A stretch of DNA of 19,831 bases from Clostridiales bacterium UBA1380 (GTDB taxonomy: Bacteria; Bacillota; Clostridia; Oscillospirales; CAG-272). Of this stretch, positions 14,605 through 19,831 are shown piece after piece. How positions within the stretch are numbered: position 1 is the first letter of the stretch; the number at the start of each line of letters is the position of its first letter. The notes under the pieces were generated by a model, which did no database searches, was not told the origin of the DNA, and saw only the letters and a program-made list of their open reading frames with translations. The stretch spans positions 20,011 through 39,841 of the forward strand of contig DBRA01000028.1 of the NCBI GenBank assembly GCA_002305445.1, read 5' to 3'. Both the position numbers and the translations under genes were made by a program.

Positions 14605-15804
14605 TCAGTCCGTTTTTTCGGAGCCGTACCGCTGCGAGAAGTAGTCGCGGTCGACCGTTATCACAACGTTATACGACGGGTCCGTCTTGCGTACGCGCGC
14701 CGAGAGCAGCTCGCACAGCTCCTCGTCGCCGAGGATGAATCCGGCTGATACGGATACGTCGAAGATGAGGTTCGTGTGCGTCACGCCGAATACGACGCGG
14801 AAATCGTGCATCGACAGCGGCTCGCCGTATTCGCCGGCGACGTCGGCGACGGCGTCCGCAGCCAATAACTTGAGCTTGTTGACGCGCGGGTCGGAGGTGT
14901 GCACTGGGTCGAGGTGGACGACAAGCTTTATGTTCATGTCGCGCGCGAAATCGGCTTCTATATTGTCTATTATATCGTGGCTTTCGGTGATGTCGCGCTG
15001 CGCGTCCACCTCGACGTGGACGGTCGCGAAGACGCGTTCGGCGCCGTATGAGTGGACGACAAGGTCGTGCAGCCCGTAAACACCGTCGTACGAGCGAATC
15101 TTTTCGACTATTTTGCGCACAAGAGCCGTGTCCGGCGCGACGCCGAGGAGCGTGTTCGACGCGTCGACGATCAGACGCAGCCCGACTATTATGATATATA
15201 TCGCTATAAGCGAAGCGAGCACAGCATCCGTCTTCGGACCGGTTACGGGTGTGAGCAGCATTCCCGCGACGACCGCGGCGGTCGTGAAGACGTCGGATAT
15301 GCTGTCGACGGCGGCGGCTTTGAGCGCCGTCGAGCCGATGTGCCGTCCTATTCGGCGGTAAAACAGCGCGAGGAACAGCTTGACGAGAATTGTCACGGCG
15401 ATGATGGCGACCGTCAACGCGTCATATTCTTCCGCGCCCTCCCCTTTAAACAGCCGGCCCGCAGACTGCGTCAGCATCTGCACGCCGAGCACGGTTACGA
15501 TGACCGAAATGAAAAGCGCCGACAGATACTCCATCCTCGCGTGTCCGAACGGGTGCTCGCGGTCGGCGGGACGGCCGGTTATCGTGTATCCGACGAAGGT
15601 CAGGACGGAGCTGCCCGCGTCGGACAGGTTGTTGAGCGAATCGGCGATGACCGATATGCTGCCCGCGATAAAACCGAACGCGAGTTTTACGGCGAACAGC
15701 AGCAGGTTGACGGCGATGCCGACGACGCCCGCGAAGCGTCCGCAGCGGATTCTCACCACGGGGTTGGCCGCATCATCGTAATTTTTTATGATTTTTTCGA
15801 GCAT
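14605..15804 (-). CDS. cation diffusion facilitator transporter, probable Mn2+ exporter
   Basis: A 399-residue CDF-family metal/proton antiporter of the cytoplasmic membrane. About six membrane helices over residues 25-220 are followed by a cytoplasmic ferredoxin-like domain (GVYGLHDLVVHSYG ... FATVHVEVDAQ) and an extra C-terminal region of about 100 residues, usual in the larger clostridial CDFs. The transport site, by alignment to YiiP, is Asn58-xxx-Asp62 in TM2 (NNLSDAGSS) and Asp167-xxx-Asp171 in TM5 (DSISDVF). This N-D-D-D set is that of manganese exporters such as pneumococcal MntE, while zinc CDFs have His in TM5; the Mn assignment is inference from that. Start ATG 15804 has AAGGA within the end of the preceding gene, whose stop is 2 nt away, so translation is coupled. 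An in-frame upstream start at 15885 would overlap that gene. No terminator was seen downstream. Confidence 0.93.
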   Translation of the reverse strand: MLEKIIKNYDDAANPVVRIRCGRFAGVVGIAVNLLLFAVKLAFGFIAGSISVIADSLNNLSDAGSSVLTFVGYTITGRPADREHPFGHARMEYLSALFISVIVTVLGVQMLTQSAGRLFKGEGAEEYDALTVAIIAVTILVKLFLALFYRRIGRHIGSTALKAAAVDSISDVFTTAAVVAGMLLTPVTGPKTDAVLASLIAIYIIIVGLRLIVDASNTLLGVAPDTALVRKIVEKIRSYDGVYGLHDLVVHSYGAERVFATVHVEVDAQRDITESHDIIDNIEADFARDMNIKLVVHLDPVHTSDPRVNKLKLLAADAVADVAGEYGEPLSMHDFRVVFGVTHTNLIFDVSVSAGFILGDEELCELLSARVRKTDPSYNVVITVDRDYFSQRYGSEKTD

Positions 15805-15806
15805 CG

Positions 15807-16433
15807 CTATTCCTTCTGTTGTTTCACGCAAATAAGCTGGCCGGCGTACGGCAGGCCCATGACATGATCGCAGAACGTGTGCCATTCCGGCAGCTTGTGC
15901 TCGCGCCGCGCGTAGTATATGTTAATGAGGTTTTCGTAATTGAGCGTGACCGTGCGCATCTGGTTGTAGCTCGATGGAAGCGTCTGTATCAGGTCGTACC
16001 AGAGCGCTTTGTCCTTCGTTTCGACGTAGGCAAGCCGCGTCTTTTCAAGGAAGGCGATGACGCTGTCGAGCATCGCGAGCGCGTCTCCGCTCATCAGGTC
16101 GTGCGAAAAGTCGCCGCGCTCGAACGGCTTCGCATGAATTTTATGCATGGTCGAGGTCGAGTTAGCGACAGTCCCAACCTTGTATGTGTCGAACTCCTTC
16201 CACCAGTAGAGCGGCGCGGTTATGTCCATCGACACGAATATCTGCCGCAGAAACTTCCTGTGGTCGCTGCCGGAGCGCGCGAGCTTACGCGCAAGCGTAA
16301 GGTCGGATTCCCCCAGTACGAACGTGCCGTTCTCAGTATAACTGTCGGAGCGGTCCCAGCTCGCGAGCGGATTTCGCATCCCTCTTATCGCGTTTTCAAA
16401 ATTCATTACGGCGATTCTCTCCGCTTTCAGCAT
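15807..16433 (-). CDS. ThyX-like protein lacking the RHR motif, function unknown
   Basis: A 208-residue soluble protein that I cannot name with certainty. Its layout recalls flavin-dependent thymidylate synthase ThyX: an N-terminal FENAIRGMRNPLASW segment, a central conserved block, then LPSSYNQMRTVTLNYENLINIYYARREHKLPEW, which sits where ThyX has its helix with N-x-R-x-L ... R. However, the ThyX signature RHRxxSxNxxS is absent. In its place is YWWKEFDTYKVGT followed by NSTSTMHKI (about 77-99). So it may bind a flavin or nucleotide differently, or have another activity. Start ATG 16433 has AAGGGG 9 nt upstream; a TTG at 16451 and an ATG at 16406 are less likely. It is the first gene of a coupled pair with the CDF exporter, under the promoter at 16495-16523, which fires straight into a hairpin. 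Confidence 0.8.
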   Translation of the reverse strand: MLKAERIAVMNFENAIRGMRNPLASWDRSDSYTENGTFVLGESDLTLARKLARSGSDHRKFLRQIFVSMDITAPLYWWKEFDTYKVGTVANSTSTMHKIHAKPFERGDFSHDLMSGDALAMLDSVIAFLEKTRLAYVETKDKALWYDLIQTLPSSYNQMRTVTLNYENLINIYYARREHKLPEWHTFCDHVMGLPYAGQLICVKQQKE

Positions 16434-16455
16434 GTTCCGGTACCCCTTCAATAAA

Positions 16456-16494
16456 AATACGGAGCTGATCTTTTGAAAAGATCGGCTCCGTATT
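16456..16494 (-). terminator. terminator hairpin, also the 5' end of the ThyX-like/CDF transcript
   Basis: Arms of 19 bases (starting AATACGGAGC) with one G-T pair around a single base; on the - strand it is followed by TATTTTTATT. It lies 69 nt after the oxidoreductase stop and is its likely terminator. The promoter at 16495-16523 has its -10 touching the stem, so the next operon's RNA would begin within it, 23 nt before the ThyX-like start codon. Confidence 0.88.
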
Positions 16495-16523
16495 ATTATA
16501 GCATTGATTTACCGCTGTGTAAA
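16495..16523 (-). promoter_or_regulatory. sigma-A promoter of the ThyX-like/CDF operon
   Basis: On the - strand TTTACA (16518-16523), 17 bp, TATAAT (16495-16500) preceded by TGC (extended -10). Predicted start near 16488, inside the right edge of the hairpin at 16456-16494. Confidence 0.78.
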
Positions 16524-16563
16524 CAAGGTTAGCTTATGCTTCGCGCGGTTAGCATACGCTTTT

Positions 16564-17646
16564 TTACAGCTTGATCTCCACTTCGTGGCCGCTGCGGCTA
16601 GAACGGATGATGCCGTCGATGATGGCGGAGTTGTAAATGATCTGGCTCGTCGGGATGGGCGCAGGACCGTTATTCAGAACGGCATCGACAAACGAGCGGA
16701 CCTTCTGATAGAACAGGTTCGTCTTCTCCTGGCCGTCGATCGGAACGGGCGTGGCGGTGGGTCTGCCGAATATGTCGTGGTACAGCGTGACAGAGCCGAT
16801 GGGGCCGTCCCATGCACCGCCCCACAGCTCGTAATGAGGCTGTCTGACCTTAAGACCCGCGTCGGTGCCGAGGAACAGGAAGTCGCCGGTCGTGTCCATA
16901 TGCATAGCCCACGACATGCGGAAGTCGAGCGTTATGCCGCCCTCGAGGCGGATGAGCGCCGCGGAGAAGTCGTCGACGGAGAAGCGCTCGCTGTCGCCGT
17001 AATACTTGGGGTTCTTACCGAAGTAGTCGTACGCGACGGCGCTGACGGTCAGCGGTTTCGGATAACCGATGGTGTTGAGCGCGAAGTCGAGGGCGTAGCA
17101 GCCGATATCTGCGAGCGCGCCGACGCCGGCTTTGTCCTTGTCGATGAACGTGCCGCCGGGGATGCCACGGCGGCGGCCGCCGCCGGTCTGGACATAATAC
17201 ACCTTGCCGAGTGCGCCGGACTGGACGATGTCCTTGACCTTGCGGGAGTTGGCGTCATAACGCGGCTGGAAGCCGACCGTCACGAACCTGCCGGTCTTCT
17301 GCTCCGCTTCGCGTATCGCGAGCGCCTCCTCGACGGACAGGCACATAGGCTTCTCGAGCAGCACGCTGCAGCCGGCTTCGAGCGCCTTGATGGTCGGGAC
17401 CGCGTGCTGCGTGTTGTATGTGCACACGGAGACGGCGTCGAGTTCGCAGGCGGAAAGCATCGCATCGGCGCTCTCGAAGTCCTTGGCTTCCGGGAAGCCG
17501 TTGCGGTCGAGATAAGCTCTCGCCTTGCCGGGGATGATGTCGGCGCCGGCGACGATCTCGACTTCGGGTATCTGCTTATAGGCGTTGATGTGCGCGCCGG
17601 CGATTCCGCCGGTGCCGATGATACCGATTCTCAACTTTTTATCCAT
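16564..17646 (-). CDS. Gfo/Idh/MocA-family NAD(P)-dependent oxidoreductase
   Basis: A 360-residue dehydrogenase: an N-terminal Rossmann domain with GTGGIAG at 11-17, then EKPMCLS with conserved Lys99, GFQPRY, and the C-terminal alpha/beta substrate domain containing GALADIGCYALDFALNTIG. Family members oxidise or reduce sugars, inositols or related polyols with NAD(P). The usual Asp-x-x-x-His pair is here Asp180 ... Tyr184, as in glucose-fructose oxidoreductase and dihydrodiol dehydrogenase, so it may belong to that branch; the substrate is unknown. ATG 17646 is preceded by a modest AGG-type site and gives the canonical MDKKLRIGIIGTGG start; an in-frame start at 17724 would overlap the promoter. 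The gene is divergent from a fucose-mutarotase-like gene, which hints at a sugar pathway. Confidence 0.9.
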   Translation of the reverse strand: MDKKLRIGIIGTGGIAGAHINAYKQIPEVEIVAGADIIPGKARAYLDRNGFPEAKDFESADAMLSACELDAVSVCTYNTQHAVPTIKALEAGCSVLLEKPMCLSVEEALAIREAEQKTGRFVTVGFQPRYDANSRKVKDIVQSGALGKVYYVQTGGGRRRGIPGGTFIDKDKAGVGALADIGCYALDFALNTIGYPKPLTVSAVAYDYFGKNPKYYGDSERFSVDDFSAALIRLEGGITLDFRMSWAMHMDTTGDFLFLGTDAGLKVRQPHYELWGGAWDGPIGSVTLYHDIFGRPTATPVPIDGQEKTNLFYQKVRSFVDAVLNNGPAPIPTSQIIYNSAIIDGIIRSSRSGHEVEIKL

Positions 17647-17695
17647 AATAAACCTGCCTTGATAATTCGCGGAAAATCCGCGATACTCTTCGTAT

Positions 17696-17724
17696 GTTAT
17701 AGCACACGCGAAGCCGTCTGTCAA
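17696..17724 (-). promoter_or_regulatory. sigma-A promoter of the oxidoreductase gene
   Basis: On the - strand TTGACA (17719-17724), 17 bp, TATAAC (17696-17701) preceded by TGC, giving an extended -10. Confidence 0.85.
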
Positions 17725-17947
17725 CGGAGACGCGCAAAGATGACAAAATATTCATGCGAAATAACTGTTTCATATATAATGCGCATATCCGGCAAATCCG
17801 TCTTCGAAGATCTGCCGTTCGAAACAACTGTGGCAACAGCTGAAAGACTGTAAATCCATATGTTGAATCAGTTGCATTGATGTAACCGATATTTTTGATT
17901 TCGTATGATATTTTTCCTGTTTATCAGTATTTTTAAAGCTATTTCGG

Positions 17948-17976
17948 TTGACAAAAAATCACCTTCGCTTTATAAT
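17948..17976 (+). promoter_or_regulatory. consensus sigma-A promoter of the mutarotase gene
   Basis: TTGACA (17948-17953), 17 bp, TATAAT (17971-17976), an exact consensus promoter. An inverted repeat, TATAATAT (17971-17978) and ATATTATA (17984-17991), starts on the -10 and covers the predicted start site, a possible operator. Confidence 0.9.
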
Positions 17977-18015
17977 ATATCTAATATTATAAAACGTTTA
18001 AGGAGATTATTTATC

Positions 18016-18444
18016 ATGCTCAAAGGCATTCCTTCCATCATTTCGCCCGATATGCTCAAGGTTCTCTGCGAGATGGGTCACGGCGACGAGCTCGTCATCG
18101 GCGACGGCAACTTCCCCGGTGCCACCTGCGCAAAAAACAGCATCCTGCTTCGCGCCGACGGTCACGGTGTTCCGGAGCTGCTTGAAGCCATACTGAAAAT
18201 ATTCCCGCTCGACACATACGCGAACCCTGTCGCTCTGATGGCGAAGATGGACTGCGACGCCTACCTTCCGACGCCCATCTGGGACGAATACAAGCGCATA
18301 ATCAAACCGTATACCGATAAGGAGCCCGAGATGGTCGAGCGCTTCGAGTTCTACGAACGCGCGAAAAAGACTTACGCCGTCATAATGACCGGCGAAAGCG
18401 CGCTCTACGCGAACGTCATACTAAAAAAAGGCGTGGTAAAATAA
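18016..18444 (+). CDS. fucU: RbsD/FucU-family sugar mutarotase, L-fucose mutarotase-like
   Basis: A 142-residue cytoplasmic enzyme of the RbsD/FucU family, which interconverts alpha and beta anomers of fucose or ribose so that sugar isomerases or kinases receive the right form. MLKGIPSIISPDMLKVLCEMGHGDELVIGD matches the FucU N-terminus, with His22 and Asp30 at the active site. The ending GESALYANVILKKGVV matches the FucU end, where RbsD differs. FucU's usual DAHFP is DGNFP here, a small deviation. Length is normal. ATG 18016 has AAGGAG at 18000-18005 with 10 nt spacing; an in-frame start at 17905 would span the promoter. Strong promoter, own terminator, divergent from a sugar-type oxidoreductase. 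No fucose isomerase or kinase gene is in the window, so the sugar is inferred. Confidence 0.87.
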   Translation: MLKGIPSIISPDMLKVLCEMGHGDELVIGDGNFPGATCAKNSILLRADGHGVPELLEAILKIFPLDTYANPVALMAKMDCDAYLPTPIWDEYKRIIKPYTDKEPEMVERFEFYERAKKTYAVIMTGESALYANVILKKGVVK

Positions 18445-18462
18445 TAAACAGCACGCGGAACA

Positions 18463-18493
18463 AGCGTCCGGAGGTCGTCCGGGCGCTTTTTTA
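18463..18493 (+). terminator. terminator of the mutarotase gene
   Basis: Ten-bp stem AGCGTCCGGA / TCCGGGCGCT (one G-T pair) with loop GGTCG, followed by a six-T run. Confidence 0.9.
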
Positions 18494-18495
18494 TA

Positions 18496-18542
18496 TTGAC
18501 TTGACGGCAGTATTTGATATAATCTGCGCGGCGTGATATAAT
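18496..18542 (+). promoter_or_regulatory. two overlapping promoters of ligA
   Basis: P1: TTGACT (18496-18501), 16 bp, TATAAT (18518-18523). P2: TTGATA (18514-18519), 17 bp, TATAAT (18537-18542) preceded by TGA (extended -10). The -10 of P1 and the -35 of P2 share bases; TGATATAAT occurs twice, 19 bp apart (18515-18523 and 18534-18542). The ribosome binding site GGAGG follows at 18572-18576. Confidence 0.72.
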
Positions 18543-18582
18543 ATAACAAGTTCAGTTGAAGCCGACATACCGGAGGATTATA

Positions 18583-19831
18583 ATGGACGACGCAGCGCAG
18601 AGAATAAACGAGCTGAGAGCGCTGATAAAGCACCACGCCGACCTTTACTACACCAAAGACGCGCCGGAGATATCCGACGCCGAATACGACGCGATGTTCG
18701 CCGAGCTGCAAAGGCTCGAAGCGGAGCACCCCGAGCTATACGACCCTGCGTCGCCGACGCAGAGAATCGGCAGCGCGCCGCTCGACAAATTCGAGAAGGT
18801 CACGCACGCCGTTAAAATGGGTTCGCTCACCGACGTCTTCTCGACTGACGAGCTGGCGGCGTTCCTCGACCGCATCACGGCGGAAGCCGGAGGCGACGTC
18901 GAGTTCACTGTTGAGCCAAAGATCGACGGACTGTCCGTCGCGCTGACGTATTCTAAGGGCGTACTCGCCGTCGGAGCGACGCGCGGCGACGGCATCACGG
19001 GCGAAAACGTCACGCAGAACATCAAGACGATTCGTTCGATCCCGCTCGCGCTGCCCGAACCGCTCGACATCACGCTGCGCGGCGAGGTTTATATGCCGCG
19101 TTCCGTTTTCATAAAGCAGAACGAAAAGCTCGAAGCCGAGGGTAAACCGACGCGCGCGAATCCGCGCAACGCGGCCGCCGGTTCGCTGCGTCAGCTTGAC
19201 CCGGCAGTCACCGCCGAGCGGCAGCTCGATATCTTTGTCTTCAACCTGCAGTCGGGCAGCCTGTGGCTTGACGGGCGCGATGCGGAAACGCATTCGGAGA
19301 CGATCGCGCGAATACGGGAGCTGGGCTTCCCCGCCGTCGATCTGCTCGACGTCACGAGCGACAAAGCGCGGATAATATCGGTCGTGGAAAGCTTCGCGGA
19401 CCGGCGCGGCGAGCTCGGTTACGACACCGACGGCGCTGTCGTCAAGGTGAACTCGCTGAGGTTGCGCAAGAGGATCGGCGAGGGCACGACGACGCCGAAA
19501 TGGGCGGTCGCGTTCAAGTATCCGCCGGAGGAAAAGCGCACGAAGCTGCTCGATATAATCGTCAACGTCGGCCGGACCGGCGTCCTGACGCCGAACGCGG
19601 TGCTTGAGCCCGTACGCCTTGCCGGAACGACGGTATCGCGTGCGACACTGCACAACATCGACATCATCCGAGAGCGCGACATCCGCGTCGGCGACACCGT
19701 CGTCGTGCGCAAAGCCGGCGAGATCATTCCGGAGATAATCGCGTCCGTTCCCGAGTTGAGAACCGGCGACGAGAAGCAGTACCGCATACCCGAGCACTGC
19801 CCGTCGTGCGGCGAGCGCGTCGTCTACGACA
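18583..19831 (+). CDS. ligA: NAD-dependent DNA ligase, N-terminal part (runs off the window)
   Basis: The first 416 residues of bacterial LigA, which seals nicks in duplex DNA using NAD+ during replication and repair. Domain Ia is at the N-terminus (RINELRALIKHHADLYYTKD ... ISDAEYD). The adenylation domain carries the AMP-accepting Lys113 in EPKIDGLSVALTY, RGDGITGENVTQN, LRGEVYMPR, NPRNAAAGSLRQLD and GYDTDGAVVKVN. The OB domain begins around KTKLLDI-like VGRTGVLTPNAVLEPV, with RKAGEIIPEI. The sequence ends in the first Cys pair of the zinc finger (CPSCGERV); the helix-hairpin-helix and BRCT parts lie beyond the edge. ATG 18583 has GGAGG 6 nt upstream. Two overlapping promoters precede it. The reading frame is intact to the last base, so the truncation is only the window boundary. 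Confidence 0.97.
   Translation, partial: MDDAAQRINELRALIKHHADLYYTKDAPEISDAEYDAMFAELQRLEAEHPELYDPASPTQRIGSAPLDKFEKVTHAVKMGSLTDVFSTDELAAFLDRITAEAGGDVEFTVEPKIDGLSVALTYSKGVLAVGATRGDGITGENVTQNIKTIRSIPLALPEPLDITLRGEVYMPRSVFIKQNEKLEAEGKPTRANPRNAAAGSLRQLDPAVTAERQLDIFVFNLQSGSLWLDGRDAETHSETIARIRELGFPAVDLLDVTSDKARIISVVESFADRRGELGYDTDGAVVKVNSLRLRKRIGEGTTTPKWAVAFKYPPEEKRTKLLDIIVNVGRTGVLTPNAVLEPVRLAGTTVSRATLHNIDIIRERDIRVGDTVVVRKAGEIIPEIIASVPELRTGDEKQYRIPEHCPSCGERVVYD

Larger units (their letters stand above)
17647..18015. other. divergent intergenic region (369 bp)
   Basis: Contains the promoters of the oxidoreductase (-) and the mutarotase (+), a small hairpin CGCGGA-AAA-TCCGCG at 17668-17682 in the oxidoreductase leader, and a 10-bp palindrome TCTTCGAAGA at 17801-17810. 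A 37-codon + strand reading frame at 17740-17853 has GGAGA 9 nt before its ATG, but no homology or promoter supports it. Nothing else was recognised. Confidence 0.6.

Noticed and set aside
16434..16451. TTG start for the ThyX-like gene
   Set aside because: It would use the AAGGGG site as coding sequence, and ATG 16433 is well placed behind it.
16532..16565. Hairpin GCTTATGC/GCATACGC followed by T's on the + strand
   Set aside because: It faces the + strand, where no gene ends; the 12-nt loop and G-T pair make it weak, so it is probably chance.
16504..17853. 449-codon + strand open frame opposite the oxidoreductase
   Set aside because: Antisense shadow. Only the last 37 codons lie outside the gene, and these are reported separately as a weak possibility.
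18736..19797. 353-codon - strand open frame opposite ligA
   Set aside because: Shadow of ligA, which shows all adenylation-domain motifs.
1..19831. CRISPR arrays, tRNA or rRNA genes, insertion sequences, phage genes
   Set aside because: No regularly spaced repeats, cloverleaf, transposase or phage signature was recognised on reading both strands.

Overview
The window looks like a chromosomal segment from a strictly anaerobic Bacillota of class Clostridia, probably a gut-type member of the Oscillospirales or a relative. This rests on gene content (class III ribonucleotide reductase, class II aldolase, YcdB/SLH-type surface protein, bacterial serpin, acyl-ACP thioesterase), strong AGGAGG-type ribosome binding sites, sigma-A promoters close to consensus and A/T-flanked intrinsic terminators. 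The DNA is GC-rich by eye. ATA isoleucine codons are common except in fba and gdhA, which favour ATC as highly expressed genes tend to. I see no insertion sequence, prophage, CRISPR array, tRNA or rRNA. The taxonomic placement is inference.

Layout. 1-2243 (+): two adjacent ABC exporter genes, the first cut by the window edge, whose complementary motif losses mark a heterodimeric exporter with one degenerate ATP site. 2296-4121 (+): fructose-bisphosphate aldolase with its own promoter, a perfect-palindrome terminator, then an acyl-ACP thioesterase starting only 8 nt past that hairpin. 4215-5778 (+): NADP-type glutamate dehydrogenase with promoter and terminator. 5786-6727 (-): a three-S1-domain RNA-binding protein, divergent from 6895-8151 (+), a serpin lipoprotein. 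8218-8484 (-): a GlsB/YeaQ-type small membrane protein.

8677-11973 (-) is the anaerobic deoxynucleotide module. nrdG (activase) comes first, then a 207-bp gap with a perfect consensus promoter, two possible NrdR boxes and alternative leader hairpins, then nrdD, whose product carries a C-terminal CPNC redoxin domain. 12131-14398 (-): an exported YcdB/PepSY-like protein with C-terminal SLH-like repeats. 14605-16433 (-): a translationally coupled pair, a ThyX-like protein lacking the RHR flavin motif and a CDF metal exporter with an N-D-D-D metal site suggestive of manganese. 16564-17646 (-): a Gfo/Idh/MocA oxidoreductase, divergent from 18016-18444 (+), an L-fucose-mutarotase-like protein. 18583 to the right edge (+): the N-terminal two thirds of NAD-dependent DNA ligase LigA.

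Most of the window is housekeeping with single-gene transcription units bounded by bidirectional terminators. The most interesting parts are regulatory or divergent. These are the nrdD leader and redoxin fusion, the promoter placed directly on a terminator hairpin ahead of the ThyX-like/CDF operon, the hairpin between Shine-Dalgarno and start codon of the thioesterase gene, the serpin with an unusual hinge, and the overlapping ligA promoters. I did not find a clearly new multi-gene system. The ThyX-like/Mn-CDF pair is the closest candidate.
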